This document shows positions 1-9,056 of a stretch of DNA of 17,728 nucleotides, piece by piece. Within the stretch, counting starts at the first letter, position 1. Each line of letters begins with the position of its first letter. Both the position numbers and the translations under genes were made by a program. The notes under the pieces are model-generated. The model was not told the origin of the DNA. It saw nothing but the letters and a program-made list of their open reading frames with translations, and did not search any database. The DNA is from Auxenochlorella pyrenoidosa (taxonomy: Eukaryota; Chlorophyta; Trebouxiophyceae; Chlorellales; Chlorellaceae): contig KQ481938.1 in assembly GCA_001430745.1 (NCBI GenBank), positions 2,613,119 to 2,630,846 of the forward strand, in the 5' to 3' direction.

Positions 1-659
1 ACCCCCACCACACACACACGCTGCAAGCAGTACCCGCAGCGTGGTAAGTACACCGACAGACACAGCGCAATGGAGTCTGACGACAGCCTCAGGGGGGAAA
101 TACTTATTCACGTGTCACCTGCTGAAGTGCACAAGCTGGTGCGCCCATAGATGGGTGGAAGAGGTGCAGCTGCCAGCCTCAATGGGTGGTAGGAGAGAGC
201 GGCAGCTTTTGCCAGGTAGTCGCAAATGCAGAGGAAGAAGCATGTGACTTGCAGGGAAGGCGCTCCGCAGGAGGGCCGTCTCTATGGAGGAATGTTCACC
301 TCACTGGCCGACCTGCTCCTAGGGCACACCGGTGAAAGCGGGGCAGGGGGATGAGAGATGTCGAGCCTCGACTGGCAGCTGGGGCAACGGCTTCCATGCA
401 ACTGGTGCATGCACATCAGGCAGCACAGCATGGATGTTCTGAAGAGGGGGTGCTGATGTCAACATGCTGCACCGGTTCCAACATGCTGTGCCAACCTGGA
501 CGCCGTCGTTTCATGGCATTTGGACCCTGCCCTGAACCCCATGTCAGAGACCACATGCTCCATCAGATCGTCATGCAGCCAACAAGCAGTCTGGCGGGGC
601 GCAGCCCGGGGGTGCGGCAGGCAGCAGCACACCCGCAGCCTCGCAGGTCAGGTCACCTT
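1..659. other. Left-edge region without a recognisable gene
   Basis: I see no protein family, RNA gene or convincing exon here on either strand. The + strand has an open frame from an ATG at 351, but its translation is low in recognisable structure and is probably chance openness in GC-rich DNA. A short CA-dinucleotide run sits near positions 5-20. The stretch may contain the promoter, 5' leader or an upstream exon of the HisG gene that follows, because the first supported HisG exon has no in-frame ATG of its own. Confidence 0.4.
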
Positions 660-3600
660 ATGTCGATGGCCTTGCAAGTCTCAGATCTAGCCCTGGAAGG
701 CTTTGTGGTACCGTTCGCCACACGGTCGGCGCATGCCCAAGTCCCGCTTCGAAAGCCTCGAGCTTCCTCACTCTGCATGCTGCCCCACCTCTGTGCAGGA
801 GGCTACAACAGCTGTGCAGGAGGCCACGGTGCCAGGCTGCGCGCCGGCCGCAGCGCAACCAGGCAGCGGCAGTGGAGGCGCCCACCACGTTGGCGCTGCC
901 TGCCACAAACGGCAGCTCGCAGCGGCTTGTACGCTTCGGTTTTCCAAAGGGAAGCCTGCAAAAGTCCACAGAGGACTTGTTTGAGCGCGCAGGTGGGCGC
1001 AAGGAGCCAGGGCTAGTGCTCATCCGAGTGGTGTGTGCTGGGCGCAGGCGCCCGCTTGCTCTGGCAGCGCAGGCGCTACTTGCCATGGCAGCGGCTGGCA
1101 AGCTGCGCTGCATGCACGCACTGGCGGCACGTGCTGCCTGTAATGGAAGGTCGAGGAGGCCTGCAGGTGGGCAGCCATGCCTGCTGGTTTGCACAGCTGT
1201 GGCTGCTGCCCGCCTCCGGACCACCGACCTTTTCCGAGCGTGCACTTTTGCTGCTCATGCCCTTTTGCAACATGTGCCACCATCTGGTCCAGGCTTCAAG
1301 CTGAAGATCTCCGAGCGGGGCTACTTTCCTCGCATTGATGACGAGGAGCTGCAGATGGTGCTGTTCCGCAGCCAGGAGATCAGGTGGGCTGCGCCGACTG
1401 GAAGGTGGCCACACCAGAGGAGCGACCCACCGATTGGTGGTCTGAAGCTTGCACAGTTGGTTGGCCATGCACCAGCCACTCTGCCAAGCCTGCCTGGCAT
1501 GGTCGCCCCCTGTTCCCTGCCCTGCAGCCGATATGTGGAGGACGGCGTGCTGGATGCCGGCATCTGCGGCCGCGACTGGGTGCGCTGCCATGCCTCCAGC
1601 GTGTGTGGTGGCGGCACGTTGGCGACAGCCCGCCCTAGGATGCATGCACGCCAAGTGGCAGGGGGCAGCCGTGTGAAAGCGCCCCCTTGCCGCCTCCGCA
1701 TCAACGGCCTGTTCAGCACGAATGCGGGCTGCACTGACGGACCTCCTGCTGGCACCATGCTCTCCTGCCCAGGTGGTGGAGAGCGGCGCCGACGTGGTGG
1801 AGGTGTGCGAGCTCAAGTACTCAAAGGCAACCGCCAACCCGGCGCGCTGGGTGCTGGCGGTGCCCGAGGCGTCGCCCGTGCGGCGCGCCGAGGACCTGGC
1901 GGGCACGATTGTGGCGTCGGAGCTGGTCAACACGACGCGCAGGTGGCGACGCTGCAGTCGCTGTGGGGGAGGCCAAGAAAGGGGTCGACTGACGGATGGA
2001 TGGCTGGCGTGCAGGGACATGCGCCGGCAGCACGCAAGCGTTCACCCGCGTCAGGTGGCCCCAAGGCCAGCCCTGTGCCCCCAGGTCCCGCCTGTCGTGC
2101 CGACCCGGCCGCGCCCGGCTGCCCTGACCACAGGTTCTTTGAGGAGCGCGGCATCGCTGTGCGCAAAGTGGAGTACAGCTGGGTGAGGCGGGCAGGCCCT
2201 GCGGGGCGGGGCTTGAAAGTTGAAACAGATCGCTGCAACGGGGCAGGGGCTTCAGGATGATGGCTTCATGACATGTGTCTGCTTGGCCGGTGCATTCGCC
2301 TAACCACCCCCACACTGAGGCTCTGGCTCATGGACCACGCCGCTTTCCTTGCCCTCTGCCCCTGGCCAGGGTGCAACCGAGGTCAAGGCCAGCCTCCCAG
2401 GAGTGGGCGGGATTGTCGACATAACAGGCAAGCCGCAGCCAGGGCTTGACCAAGGATCTGAAGGGTGGTGGTGAGCAGTGGCAGTGCCCTGGCAGGTGGC
2501 GTCTGCAACCTGTCTTCAGAGGAGGGGCGTGGCAGAGGCCAGGTGGCGGGCAGCAGCCAGCAGGCAGGTCTGCATTGGCTGACACATGCAAGCAGACGCT
2601 GCCCTTCGACCCGCCCGCTGCCCGCAGAGACTGGCTCCTCGCTCAAGGCGAACAACCTGCGGGTGGGCGGGGGTGGTCTGTGTGGCGGCCAGGGCTTGTC
2701 CCCAAGGGCGGGTTGCACAGCCTGGGAGGGAACAGGCCCAACCTTGGTCGGGCCGAGTGGCCAGTACTCTGCACAGCGGCCCATCAAGCCCCGCGCCATG
2801 CGCACCCCTGCCACCCACCGGGGGGGCACTGCGTCGGCTCCGCACCTCCCCTTAACGCCGCCGCACAGCTGGGTGACACCCCGACTTTCCAGCAGCACTG
2901 GCAGCCCCTTCCCGCCCCACCCGCCCTGCTGCGCAGGTGGTCGACACCATCCTGGCCAGCACCACCCGCCTAGTGGCCAACAAGGCGGCCTGGGCCGACC
3001 CGGCGAAGCGCAGCAAGATTGAGGATGTGGCGTTGCTGCTGCAGGTGCGGGCTGGTGGGCAGGCAGAGCGTTGGCTGGCGGGCTGACGGGCGGGCTCACA
3101 GGTGCGGGCATTGCTGAAGCTGGACTGCACCGCACAGCTGGCTGGCTTGCTGGAGGGCGCTGCAGGCGGGAGGGGCAACCTGTGCATGGCTGCAAGGTGA
3201 GGCTGCTGCGAGCTGCCGAAACCTGGCGGTTGCGAGCGGCATGGTGGGCGATCGTTTGCGCCGCCTGCAGCCGGCCTCTGCTGCCGTGCTGACTGCGCGC
3301 CCCGCCCTCCTGCAGGGCGCCATCGAGGGCAAGGAAAAAGTGGGCCTGAAGATGAACCTGCCCAGGGAGCGCCTGGCAGAGGTGAGCCCGGTGTGCCCCC
3401 GCCACCGTGCTGCTGCCGTGGGCTGCCGCACGAGTGATGCCATCCCAGCGGCCTGTGGTTACGTTGTGGCGCTGGTCGCAGGGGCATCTTCAGCAGCAAT
3501 GCATGCATAGAGGGCTGCCTCGCCTGCGCATGCAGAGGCGATCGCGCCAGATCAAGGCGTCAAAAGCAGCGCACCCGCGCGTGCGCAGGGGCACGACCCG

Positions 3601-4303
3601 CCACATGACTCCCTGCCTGGCCCACCGCCCGAGCGCACCCCCCCCTTCTCGCCCCCCCCTCCTCGCTCGCAGGTGTCGGCGCTGCTGCCCGCGGAGCGCA
3701 GCCCCACGGTGTCTCGCCTGGCCGACTCAGACTTCCTGGCGGTGAGGCCCATGGCGGCGCCGTGCCCCATGGGGCAGGCCAGGCAGCATGCAGACGGGCG
3801 GGTTGGTGCCCACAGGCGGGGCTGCGCCGCGCCTGCCTGCCCAGGTGCCTTGAACCGGTCGCGTTGCCAGGGCCCGGCCTGCTCTCCCCCATGGGCATGC
3901 TACCCAGGTGCGGGGACGCGTCCCTCCCTTCCGCCACTGCTTCTCACCGCCCCCCCCCCCCCCCCGCCCCCCCCCCTGCCACCCCCGCACCCGGCCTCAG
4001 GTCGAGGTGGTGCTTGACGAGCGCCAGGCGCGCGAGCTCATCCCGGCCTGCAAGCGGCTGGGCGCTACCGGCATCTTCACGTGAGGGGGGGGCCCGGGCC
4101 GCAGCGGGGCTGGGCCGCTGTGGGCGAGGAGGGCACGGAGGATGGCACTGCGCTTGGTGGCTGGCGCCTGCCAGAAGCTGTCAGCAAGCGCCAGCCCCGC
4201 TCCGGAGCCAGGCAGCGAGCCCTGGAGGTGGCGTTGGGTTCAGTCTTTGACCGTCCCTTTCTCCTTCTCCGGCAGGTATCCGATTGATGTGATCATTCAC
4301 TGA
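660..4303 (+). CDS. HISG: ATP phosphoribosyltransferase, long-form HisG (histidine biosynthesis step 1), 5' end unresolved
   Basis: Catalyses condensation of ATP with PRPP, the first committed step of histidine synthesis, expected in the plastid. Supported exons: ?-992, 1293-1383, 1528-1579, 1773-1942, 2134-2182, 2370-2427, 2628-2662, 2937-3044, 3316-3381, 3673-3741, 4001-4080, 4276-4303; every join keeps phase. The mature part starts at LVRFGFPKGSLQ and is about 290 residues, the usual long-form length. Family motifs in order: RYVEDGVLDAGICGRDW, GADVVEVCELKYSK, WVLAVPE, ASELVNTTRR, the PRPP-binding loop DITETGSSLKANNLR, and LLLQGAIEGKEKVGLKMN. The regulatory C-terminal domain ends in GATGIFTYPIDVIIH and TGA. 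Upstream in-frame residues are Arg/Ala-rich, like a transit peptide, but lack an ATG. One weak option starts at ATG 660 and splices 724 to 799; another first exon further upstream is equally possible. Family call is firm; the start is not. Confidence 0.9.
791..824 (+). repeat. Direct repeat of a 13-base unit with two possible 3' splice sites
   Basis: The unit CTGTGCAGGAGGC occurs at 791-803 and again at 812-824, 21 bases apart. Each copy contains GTGCAG followed by GAGG, which reads as a 3' splice site. It lies in the unresolved 5' part of the HisG gene, in the region that would encode the transit peptide. Use of one or the other site would add or remove seven codons without changing frame. 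Whether either is used is not visible from sequence. Confidence 0.45.
2428..2627 (+). other. GC-AG intron in the HisG gene
   Basis: The exon before reads GAC ATA ACA G and is followed by GCAAGC; the next exon starts AG ACT GGC after CCGCAG. Joining across GC-AG gives the invariant PRPP-loop run ITETGSSLKANNLR. I found no GT near the exon end that keeps this motif. The exon-intron border AG|GCAAG is the classical strong GC-donor form. Confidence 0.85.
3950..3976 (+). repeat. Poly-C tract before a 3' splice site
   Basis: Twenty-six C residues interrupted by one G at 3966. The tract lies 24 bases upstream of the CAG acceptor at 3998-4000 of the HisG intron 3742-4000. It fits an extreme polypyrimidine tract. 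It is also a likely place for assembly or sequencing length errors. Confidence 0.8.
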
Positions 4304-4881
4304 TACCCGAGATCAGGGCTGCGGACCAGCCAACAAGTTAAGCATTGCACAGCTTCAGGTCAAGGTGGCTGGGGGCCTGCCCCCCGCGGCGGCAGACCCT
4401 GCTGGCTTCCTTGATTCAAGCCAACTGCATACTTGTGGTGTCCTCTTTCCCTCCGTTTGTGTGGAGGAGTCGAGTTTTCCGCCCGTTGCTGCACCATTTT
4501 GCACAGCACTGCCGGTTTTCAATGCACGTTTCGACCCCCTTTTTTGAACAAAAGTTGCGAACCCTTTTCCCAACAAACCAACAAACGTTTGCGAACCCCG
4601 CCCCCCACCCCACCCCACCCCCCCCACACACCTGGCTGCCCATTTGCACTTCAGAACGGCTTTGCATGACAGTTTTTTACACATGATACACAAACATCAT
4701 GCAGTTGTGAGCATGCCGACTGAGTCACTGAGGAATACATCGTGGGTCCAATCCATGCGGCAGCAGGGGCGGTGCTGATGTCGCGGCGGCTGGCCCTGTG
4801 CGATTCAGTCTGTGCAGTGCTTTGAACAGCTTTGATTTCAGATCGCCACCCGGTCCTCTTGCGGAGGTTTCAATCGCCAGA
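4304..4881. other. Spacer between HisG and rhomboid genes, with an AT-richer island
   Basis: Should contain the HisG 3' untranslated region and the rhomboid promoter and leader. From about 4430 to 4720 the base composition is clearly less GC-rich than elsewhere, with T-runs and A-runs (for example near 4539-4554 and 4672-4678). Inside it are a tandem CAACAAAC pair at 4571-4586 and two GCGAACCC words, near 4557 and 4591, followed by C-rich repeats ending near 4625. I see no tRNA, no coding exon and no TGTAA word on the + strand. Confidence 0.5.
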
Positions 4882-6947
4882 ATGGGCGAGTCGGTCCTTG
4901 TTGAGGTGCGAGCTCGCAAGCAGCCTGGCAGCGAGCGCGGGCTCAGGGGTTCCGCTTTTAAGTTGCTTTTGATTCTGATCGCCTTCAGATCGAAGGCAGC
5001 GACCTGCTGCCGCCGCCTGCCGCTGACGCTGCTACCGCCACTGCTCTCACTCCTTACGCGAGTTCTCCTGACAGCATTTCCCATGTGCTGTGCCAACCCT
5101 GCAGGCCCTGCACCAGCCCGCCACCAGCATCCTAGCGGTGAGCATGGCGATGCGCAGATCGGAAGCGGTGCATGCTTTCGCAATGCTGCCTGCCCAGGAA
5201 ACAGCCGCCTCCTGCCCGCCTACAGGTGCTGCTGACAGCCGTCTTTGCCCTGCTGCACCAGCAGCGCTTGGGCTATGCTGACGTGGGACTGTCGTATGAC
5301 CGGGTGAGCTGGAGGGGCGAGCTGGTGGCCAGGCAGCCGGCAGTGCTGTTGGGCTGCAGGAGCGCGTCCCGACTTGCCCATGCCGCCACTGCGCAGCGTG
5401 CAGTTGGCTTGCCCATGGGCCTCCCTTTCCCGTGACCTGCCATCCCACCCCCCACGCATACCTGTCCTCCTGCCCAGGTGGTGACCCACCGAGAGCTGTG
5501 GCGCTGCGCCGCCTGCCAGCTGTCACACATCGACCTCCTGCACCTGCTCTTCAACCTGTCAGCCCTGTGGTCCATAGGCAAGGGCAGCAGCCCACGCAGG
5601 CCTGCGGCACCACCACCGTCAGACGTGCAGGAAGCCTGCAACAATCCCCTCCTCTGGCCGGGGTCGCAAATGAAAGCTGGCTGCCCGCGTCTGTGGCCCG
5701 GCGCCAGCTGCCCCACCTGGCTCCAACCGCGCCCCCTCCCCCGCTCCAGGCCTGGTGGAGCGCTCGGCCGCGCTGGGCACGCTGTACTACCTGCAGCAGA
5801 CCACCCTGCTCTTCCTGCTGTCCCCCGCGGTGAGGGATCCCGGCCCCGTCGCCCTGGGCGCAGGAGCACTGTGCCGGCGTACAGGACGCGCTGTCCACCA
5901 GTGCTGTTTTCCGCTCCCTGCTGCCTTATGGACGCCCGGTGCCAGCCTGCGTCCCCTCTGGATGCCTCATGCAAGCCGATGCCTCTCTGGTCCCTCCCCT
6001 CCTCTGGCTGCGCCTGCCCCCGGCAGTTCTGCGTGCTGCTGTACCACCTGCTCATCGCCGTGGCGCGGCGCGAGCAGTACCGGGACGTCACGGCGGTGGG
6101 CTACTCGTGCGTGCTCTTCGGCTGGATGACGCTGCTGGCGACCAAGCAGCCGGGTGAGCATAAGAGGGCAGGCGCGCTGGCAAGGCGCAACTGTGGCAAC
6201 CCATTGCTGGGCATGCAAGCGCCGGGCCGGCAGGCTGGTGGCACACTGCTGCTTTCAGGGATGGAAGAGGGAGCATCTTTGAAATGGCAACTCCGGGCGC
6301 CGCCTGGAACTTCTCACGATGGTGGAGCAAGCGGGCCAGTGCACTGTGCCAGCCAACATGGCCCCAGTGCTTCCCCCCTCTTGCGCGCGCCCCATCCCTC
6401 GCACCAACCGCCCCTCCCCTGCCGCCGCGGTGCCGCAGGCGGCATCTCCGTGCTGCCGCTGTTTGGCCTGGCAGACCTGCCCATGTGGGCAGCCCCCTGG
6501 TCCTCCCTGCTCATCACCTCGCTGCTGGTGCCCAAGGCCAGGCAAGCCGCGCGCAGCGGGTGGCCATGGGGGGGGGGGTCAGCTCGTGCGCGTGCCAACA
6601 CCACCGCCCCACCCTGCCCTGCATCCCCCTTACGCTGCCTAGGGCCCCATGCTCCGCTCCTCCACCGCAGCTTTGTGGGCCACCTGGCGGGCATCCTGGC
6701 TGGGTATGCCGTGGCGTTTGGCCTCTTCAGCTGGCTCACCCCCTGGTGGACCCTCTCCCTGCTGCTCTGGTCTGCCCTGGGGCTGGGTTACGCCGCGGCC
6801 CGCAGCCAGCAGCTAACGATTCCCTACATCAGGCTGCCAGCCGGGCCAGCAGGCCCGGCGGGGGCAGGGCCGGCTGGCAGCGGATCAGACCTAGAAAGCG
6901 GCGGCGGCGGCACCCGAATCGTGGGCGGCCAGGTGGTGCGTGCCTGA
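4882..6947 (+). CDS. RBL13: Rhomboid-family intramembrane serine protease, RBL13-like
   Basis: Predicted polytopic membrane protein of 273 residues that would cleave transmembrane substrates. Exons: 4882-4905, 5105-5137, 5226-5303, 5478-5577, 5750-5829, 6027-6153, 6439-6541, 6671-6947; all joins are phase-consistent. Start ATG 4882 encodes MGESVLVEALHQPATSILA, which parallels the short N-terminus I recall for Arabidopsis RBL13. Conserved runs include RLGYADVGLSYD, HIDLLHLLFNLSALWSIG (HxxxN-type second membrane helix) and TAVGYSCVLFGWMT. The nucleophile is Ser132 in GYSC (codon at 6105) and the catalytic His186 lies in SFVGHLAG (codon at 6681), so the dyad is intact. The C-terminal tail after QLTIPYIRLP is Gly/Pro/Ala-rich with GPA repeats and looks disordered. 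Two introns have GC donors. Substrates and membrane compartment cannot be told from sequence. Confidence 0.9.
5578..5749 (+). other. GC-AG intron in the rhomboid gene (first of two)
   Basis: The exon ends TCC ATA G and is followed by GCAAGG; the next exon begins GC CTG GTG GAG after CTCCAG. The join gives SALWSIGLVERSA, which matches the family pattern SALWS-L/I-G-V/L-VE. The nearest GT, at 5570-5571, would delete the SIG residues and break phase. Confidence 0.88.
6542..6670 (+). other. GC-AG intron in the rhomboid gene (second of two)
   Basis: The exon ends CCC AAG GCC AG and is followed by GCAAGC; the next exon begins C TTT GTG GGC CAC after ACCGCAG. The join builds PKASFVGHLAG, the conserved motif with the catalytic His, and the intron interrupts the Ser codon four residues before that His. 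A run of G residues lies about 25 bases downstream of the donor. Confidence 0.88.
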
Positions 6948-7386
6948 TGACTTGAGCTGTGCTGATGTTGTTCCAGGGCAAGCTTCTGTTTGCATTTTTC
7001 CAGACGTTCCCCAGGCACAGCGGGCGCAGCACGGCAGTTGGTGGTCAAAGGGCGCTGCGACACGCTCCACCGGCCCATTTCGCCATCCTTCAATCCGCAA
7101 AGCCTGCACCAGGAACCCCTGCACCGCACCGACCTCTCTGGACCCCACAGCCGCAACAAGCGCCCCTGCAAGCATGTCATTCAGCACGTCTACACCCGGC
7201 TGCTGCCTCGCCGCACCCTCTGCTCGCCCCGGTGGGTCCTTGCATTGATTTCTGTGTCCGTTTCAGCCGCTTCGGGGTGTTCGGACGAGGGCGCCAACGC
7301 GGAGAACAAGCTCGGCAAACTCGCCTCCGTCCCGCAAACCCTTCCGTTCCCGTGCAGCCCGACGATTCCAGCATGGACGCGCTGCG
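6948..7386. other. Spacer between the rhomboid gene and the unknown gene
   Basis: Expected to hold the rhomboid 3' untranslated region and the promoter and leader of the next gene on the same strand. Open frames cross it, but none shows family similarity or a convincing splice pattern. I see no TGTAA word, no tRNA and no obvious repeat. Confidence 0.45.
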
Positions 7387-9056
7387 ATGCCCCGCCGGCC
7401 GTGCAGCACGCTCACGGCCACCACCTCCGGCGCCACCCCGGCGCCCCGCCAGTCGGCCTGCAGCGCGGCTCCTAGCCTGCAGCTCCCCAAGGTGAGGCAG
7501 GAAGGCCGTGGGGGAATTTCAACCTGCTTTGAGCGCACGACTGCCCTGTACTGGATGCTCGTGCGCCCCTTGCAGGCACTTGCAGCCTCTCCCTCCTCAT
7601 CCTCGGGCTCTGCTGGCACCTCTCCCCCGCCCTGCAGCCCATGGCTGCCAGCGCCATGCGCCATGCATCCCGTGCCACTCCCTCCTTGGGCATCAGCGCC
7701 GAGGCCTGCCCTGCCCCCATGCTCTACACCGCCCTTGGCACTGGCGGCATCGATGCCCAGTGCGCCCGCCCGGCCCTGCACAGCGCAAGCAAGGGCATCT
7801 GCAACGCGTACGCCGGCCTGGCAGGACGCGACGTGGTGGCCGCCGCCTACCGGCACTGCCCCCGCCTGCCTGGCGACGTGGCAGACGCCATCGCCGCTGC
7901 CCGCGCCGACCCGGCCCACGCGGTCGGCCGCCTGTCGTGCCTCGTCGACCGCTGGAGCGCGCACCTGCAGGAGCGGGCGCCCACTGGCTGCTCGGCTGCG
8001 TTGCACATTACTGGTGCCAGCCTGCTGGAGCTGGCTGGTGAGCAAGAGCCCGGGCTGGCTGTGTCTGTTGGGCAGGTGCAGATGGTGTGGGCCCTGGGGG
8101 AGAAGGGCAGGCACGACAGTGGCGGCATCCCACGGCATCCCTTCCAAGCTCGAAGCTTGTGCACTGTGCCTGACAGAAACTGGCCTCCCCTCCCTTCCCA
8201 TGCAGAGCTGGCGGCTGGCTGCGCTGACGCCCTCACTGCCGGCGGGCAGCCCCTGGCTGCGCTGCGCACCAGCACAGAAGCACTGGAGCTGCTGTCGCAC
8301 CTGCGCTTTGCGGGCTGCCCCGACGCCGCCTGCTTCCAGGCGGCCGTGCTGCAGCTGTCCCGCGCCTCGACCGCTGCCATCCAGGCCGGCGCCAACCCGT
8401 CAGAGTGGCAGGTGGTGGCAGTGCTGCGAGCGGCGGCGCAGGCCGACGCTTGCCTGCGCCTGCCCACCTGGCTGGGCCACGGGTTTGCTGCTGCCGCCGC
8501 CAGGCTGACAGACACCAAGGCCGGCTTCCAGACAGAAGCGGTGAGCAGCAGGGGGAGCACAAGTGGGAGCACAGGGCTAGAGGTCGTGGACAGAGGCCAG
8601 GGGCCATGCCAATTTGCCCCTGCTGTCCGGACCAGCATCTCAGCTTGGCGGCACCACCTCACCTGACACCCCCCCGCCCCTTTCCCCCCTCCCAAGCTGC
8701 CACAGGCAGCGGTCGAGTACGCCGAGCACTACTGCACCCTGCTGGCCAAGGGGCAGAAGCAGCTCTGTACTGCAAAGCTCCAGGCGGTGCTGGAGCACCC
8801 GTTGTTGCACCCGGGCCTCACCCCCGACCACCTTGACCGCCTGCTGGCAGCTGAGCGTGCTGTGCCTGCTGAGATCACATGCCAGCTGAACACCTGGCTG
8901 TTCAGCTGGCAGCGGCGTGTGGAGGCAAAGCGCAGCGCTTTGGCGAGCAAGGCCGCCAAGCACCGCGATGCAGCTGCCGCGGCTGCTGACAACGGTGCTG
9001 CAACTGGTGCAGCGCTGGAGCCCGCACATGCTGTGGCCGCTGGCGTGGCCGCCTGA
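7387..9056 (+). CDS. Protein of unknown function with a probable organelle-targeting N-terminus
   Basis: I do not recognise this family. Exons 7387-7491, 7638-8037, 8206-8540 and 8697-9056 join in phase (0, 1, 0) to give 399 residues ending at TGA 9056. The last acceptor could instead be at 8705, losing three codons. ATG 7387 is chosen because it is in frame with the first donor AAG|GTGAGG; the ATG at 7373 is not. Residues 1-50 are rich in Ser, Thr, Arg, Ala and Pro with almost no acidic residues, like a chloroplast or mitochondrial transit peptide. The rest looks soluble and alpha-helical, with several Leu/Ala amphipathic stretches, such as the one around LRTSTEALELLSHLRFAG, and no clear membrane segment. 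The tail is Ala-rich with Lys/Arg, near VEAKRSALASKAAKHRD. Helical-repeat organelle RNA-binding proteins are one possibility, but I see no diagnostic repeat. Confidence 0.7.

Noticed and set aside
351..1016. Long + strand open frame of 221 codons starting with ATG
   Set aside because: It overlaps the first HisG exon in another frame, shows no family resemblance, and long chance open frames are common at this GC content.
1076..2020. Long - strand open frame of 314 codons opposite HisG
   Set aside because: It covers several HisG exons and introns on the other strand without splice or family support; it is a shadow of GC-rich coding DNA.
2383..3405. 340-codon - strand open frame with Pro/Ala-rich translation
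   Set aside because: It runs antisense to HisG exons whose protein is clearly conserved, and has low-complexity content and no recognisable domain.
4554..4598. Paired GCGAACCC words considered as a tRNA B-box or a mobile-element repeat
   Set aside because: There is no A-box, no cloverleaf folding around them, and no terminal inverted repeats or target duplication.
7263..8300. 345-codon - strand open frame opposite the unknown gene
   Set aside because: The + strand model has three phase-consistent introns and a targeting-like leader; the antisense frame has neither. Since the + strand gene is itself unrecognised, this rejection is less certain than the others.
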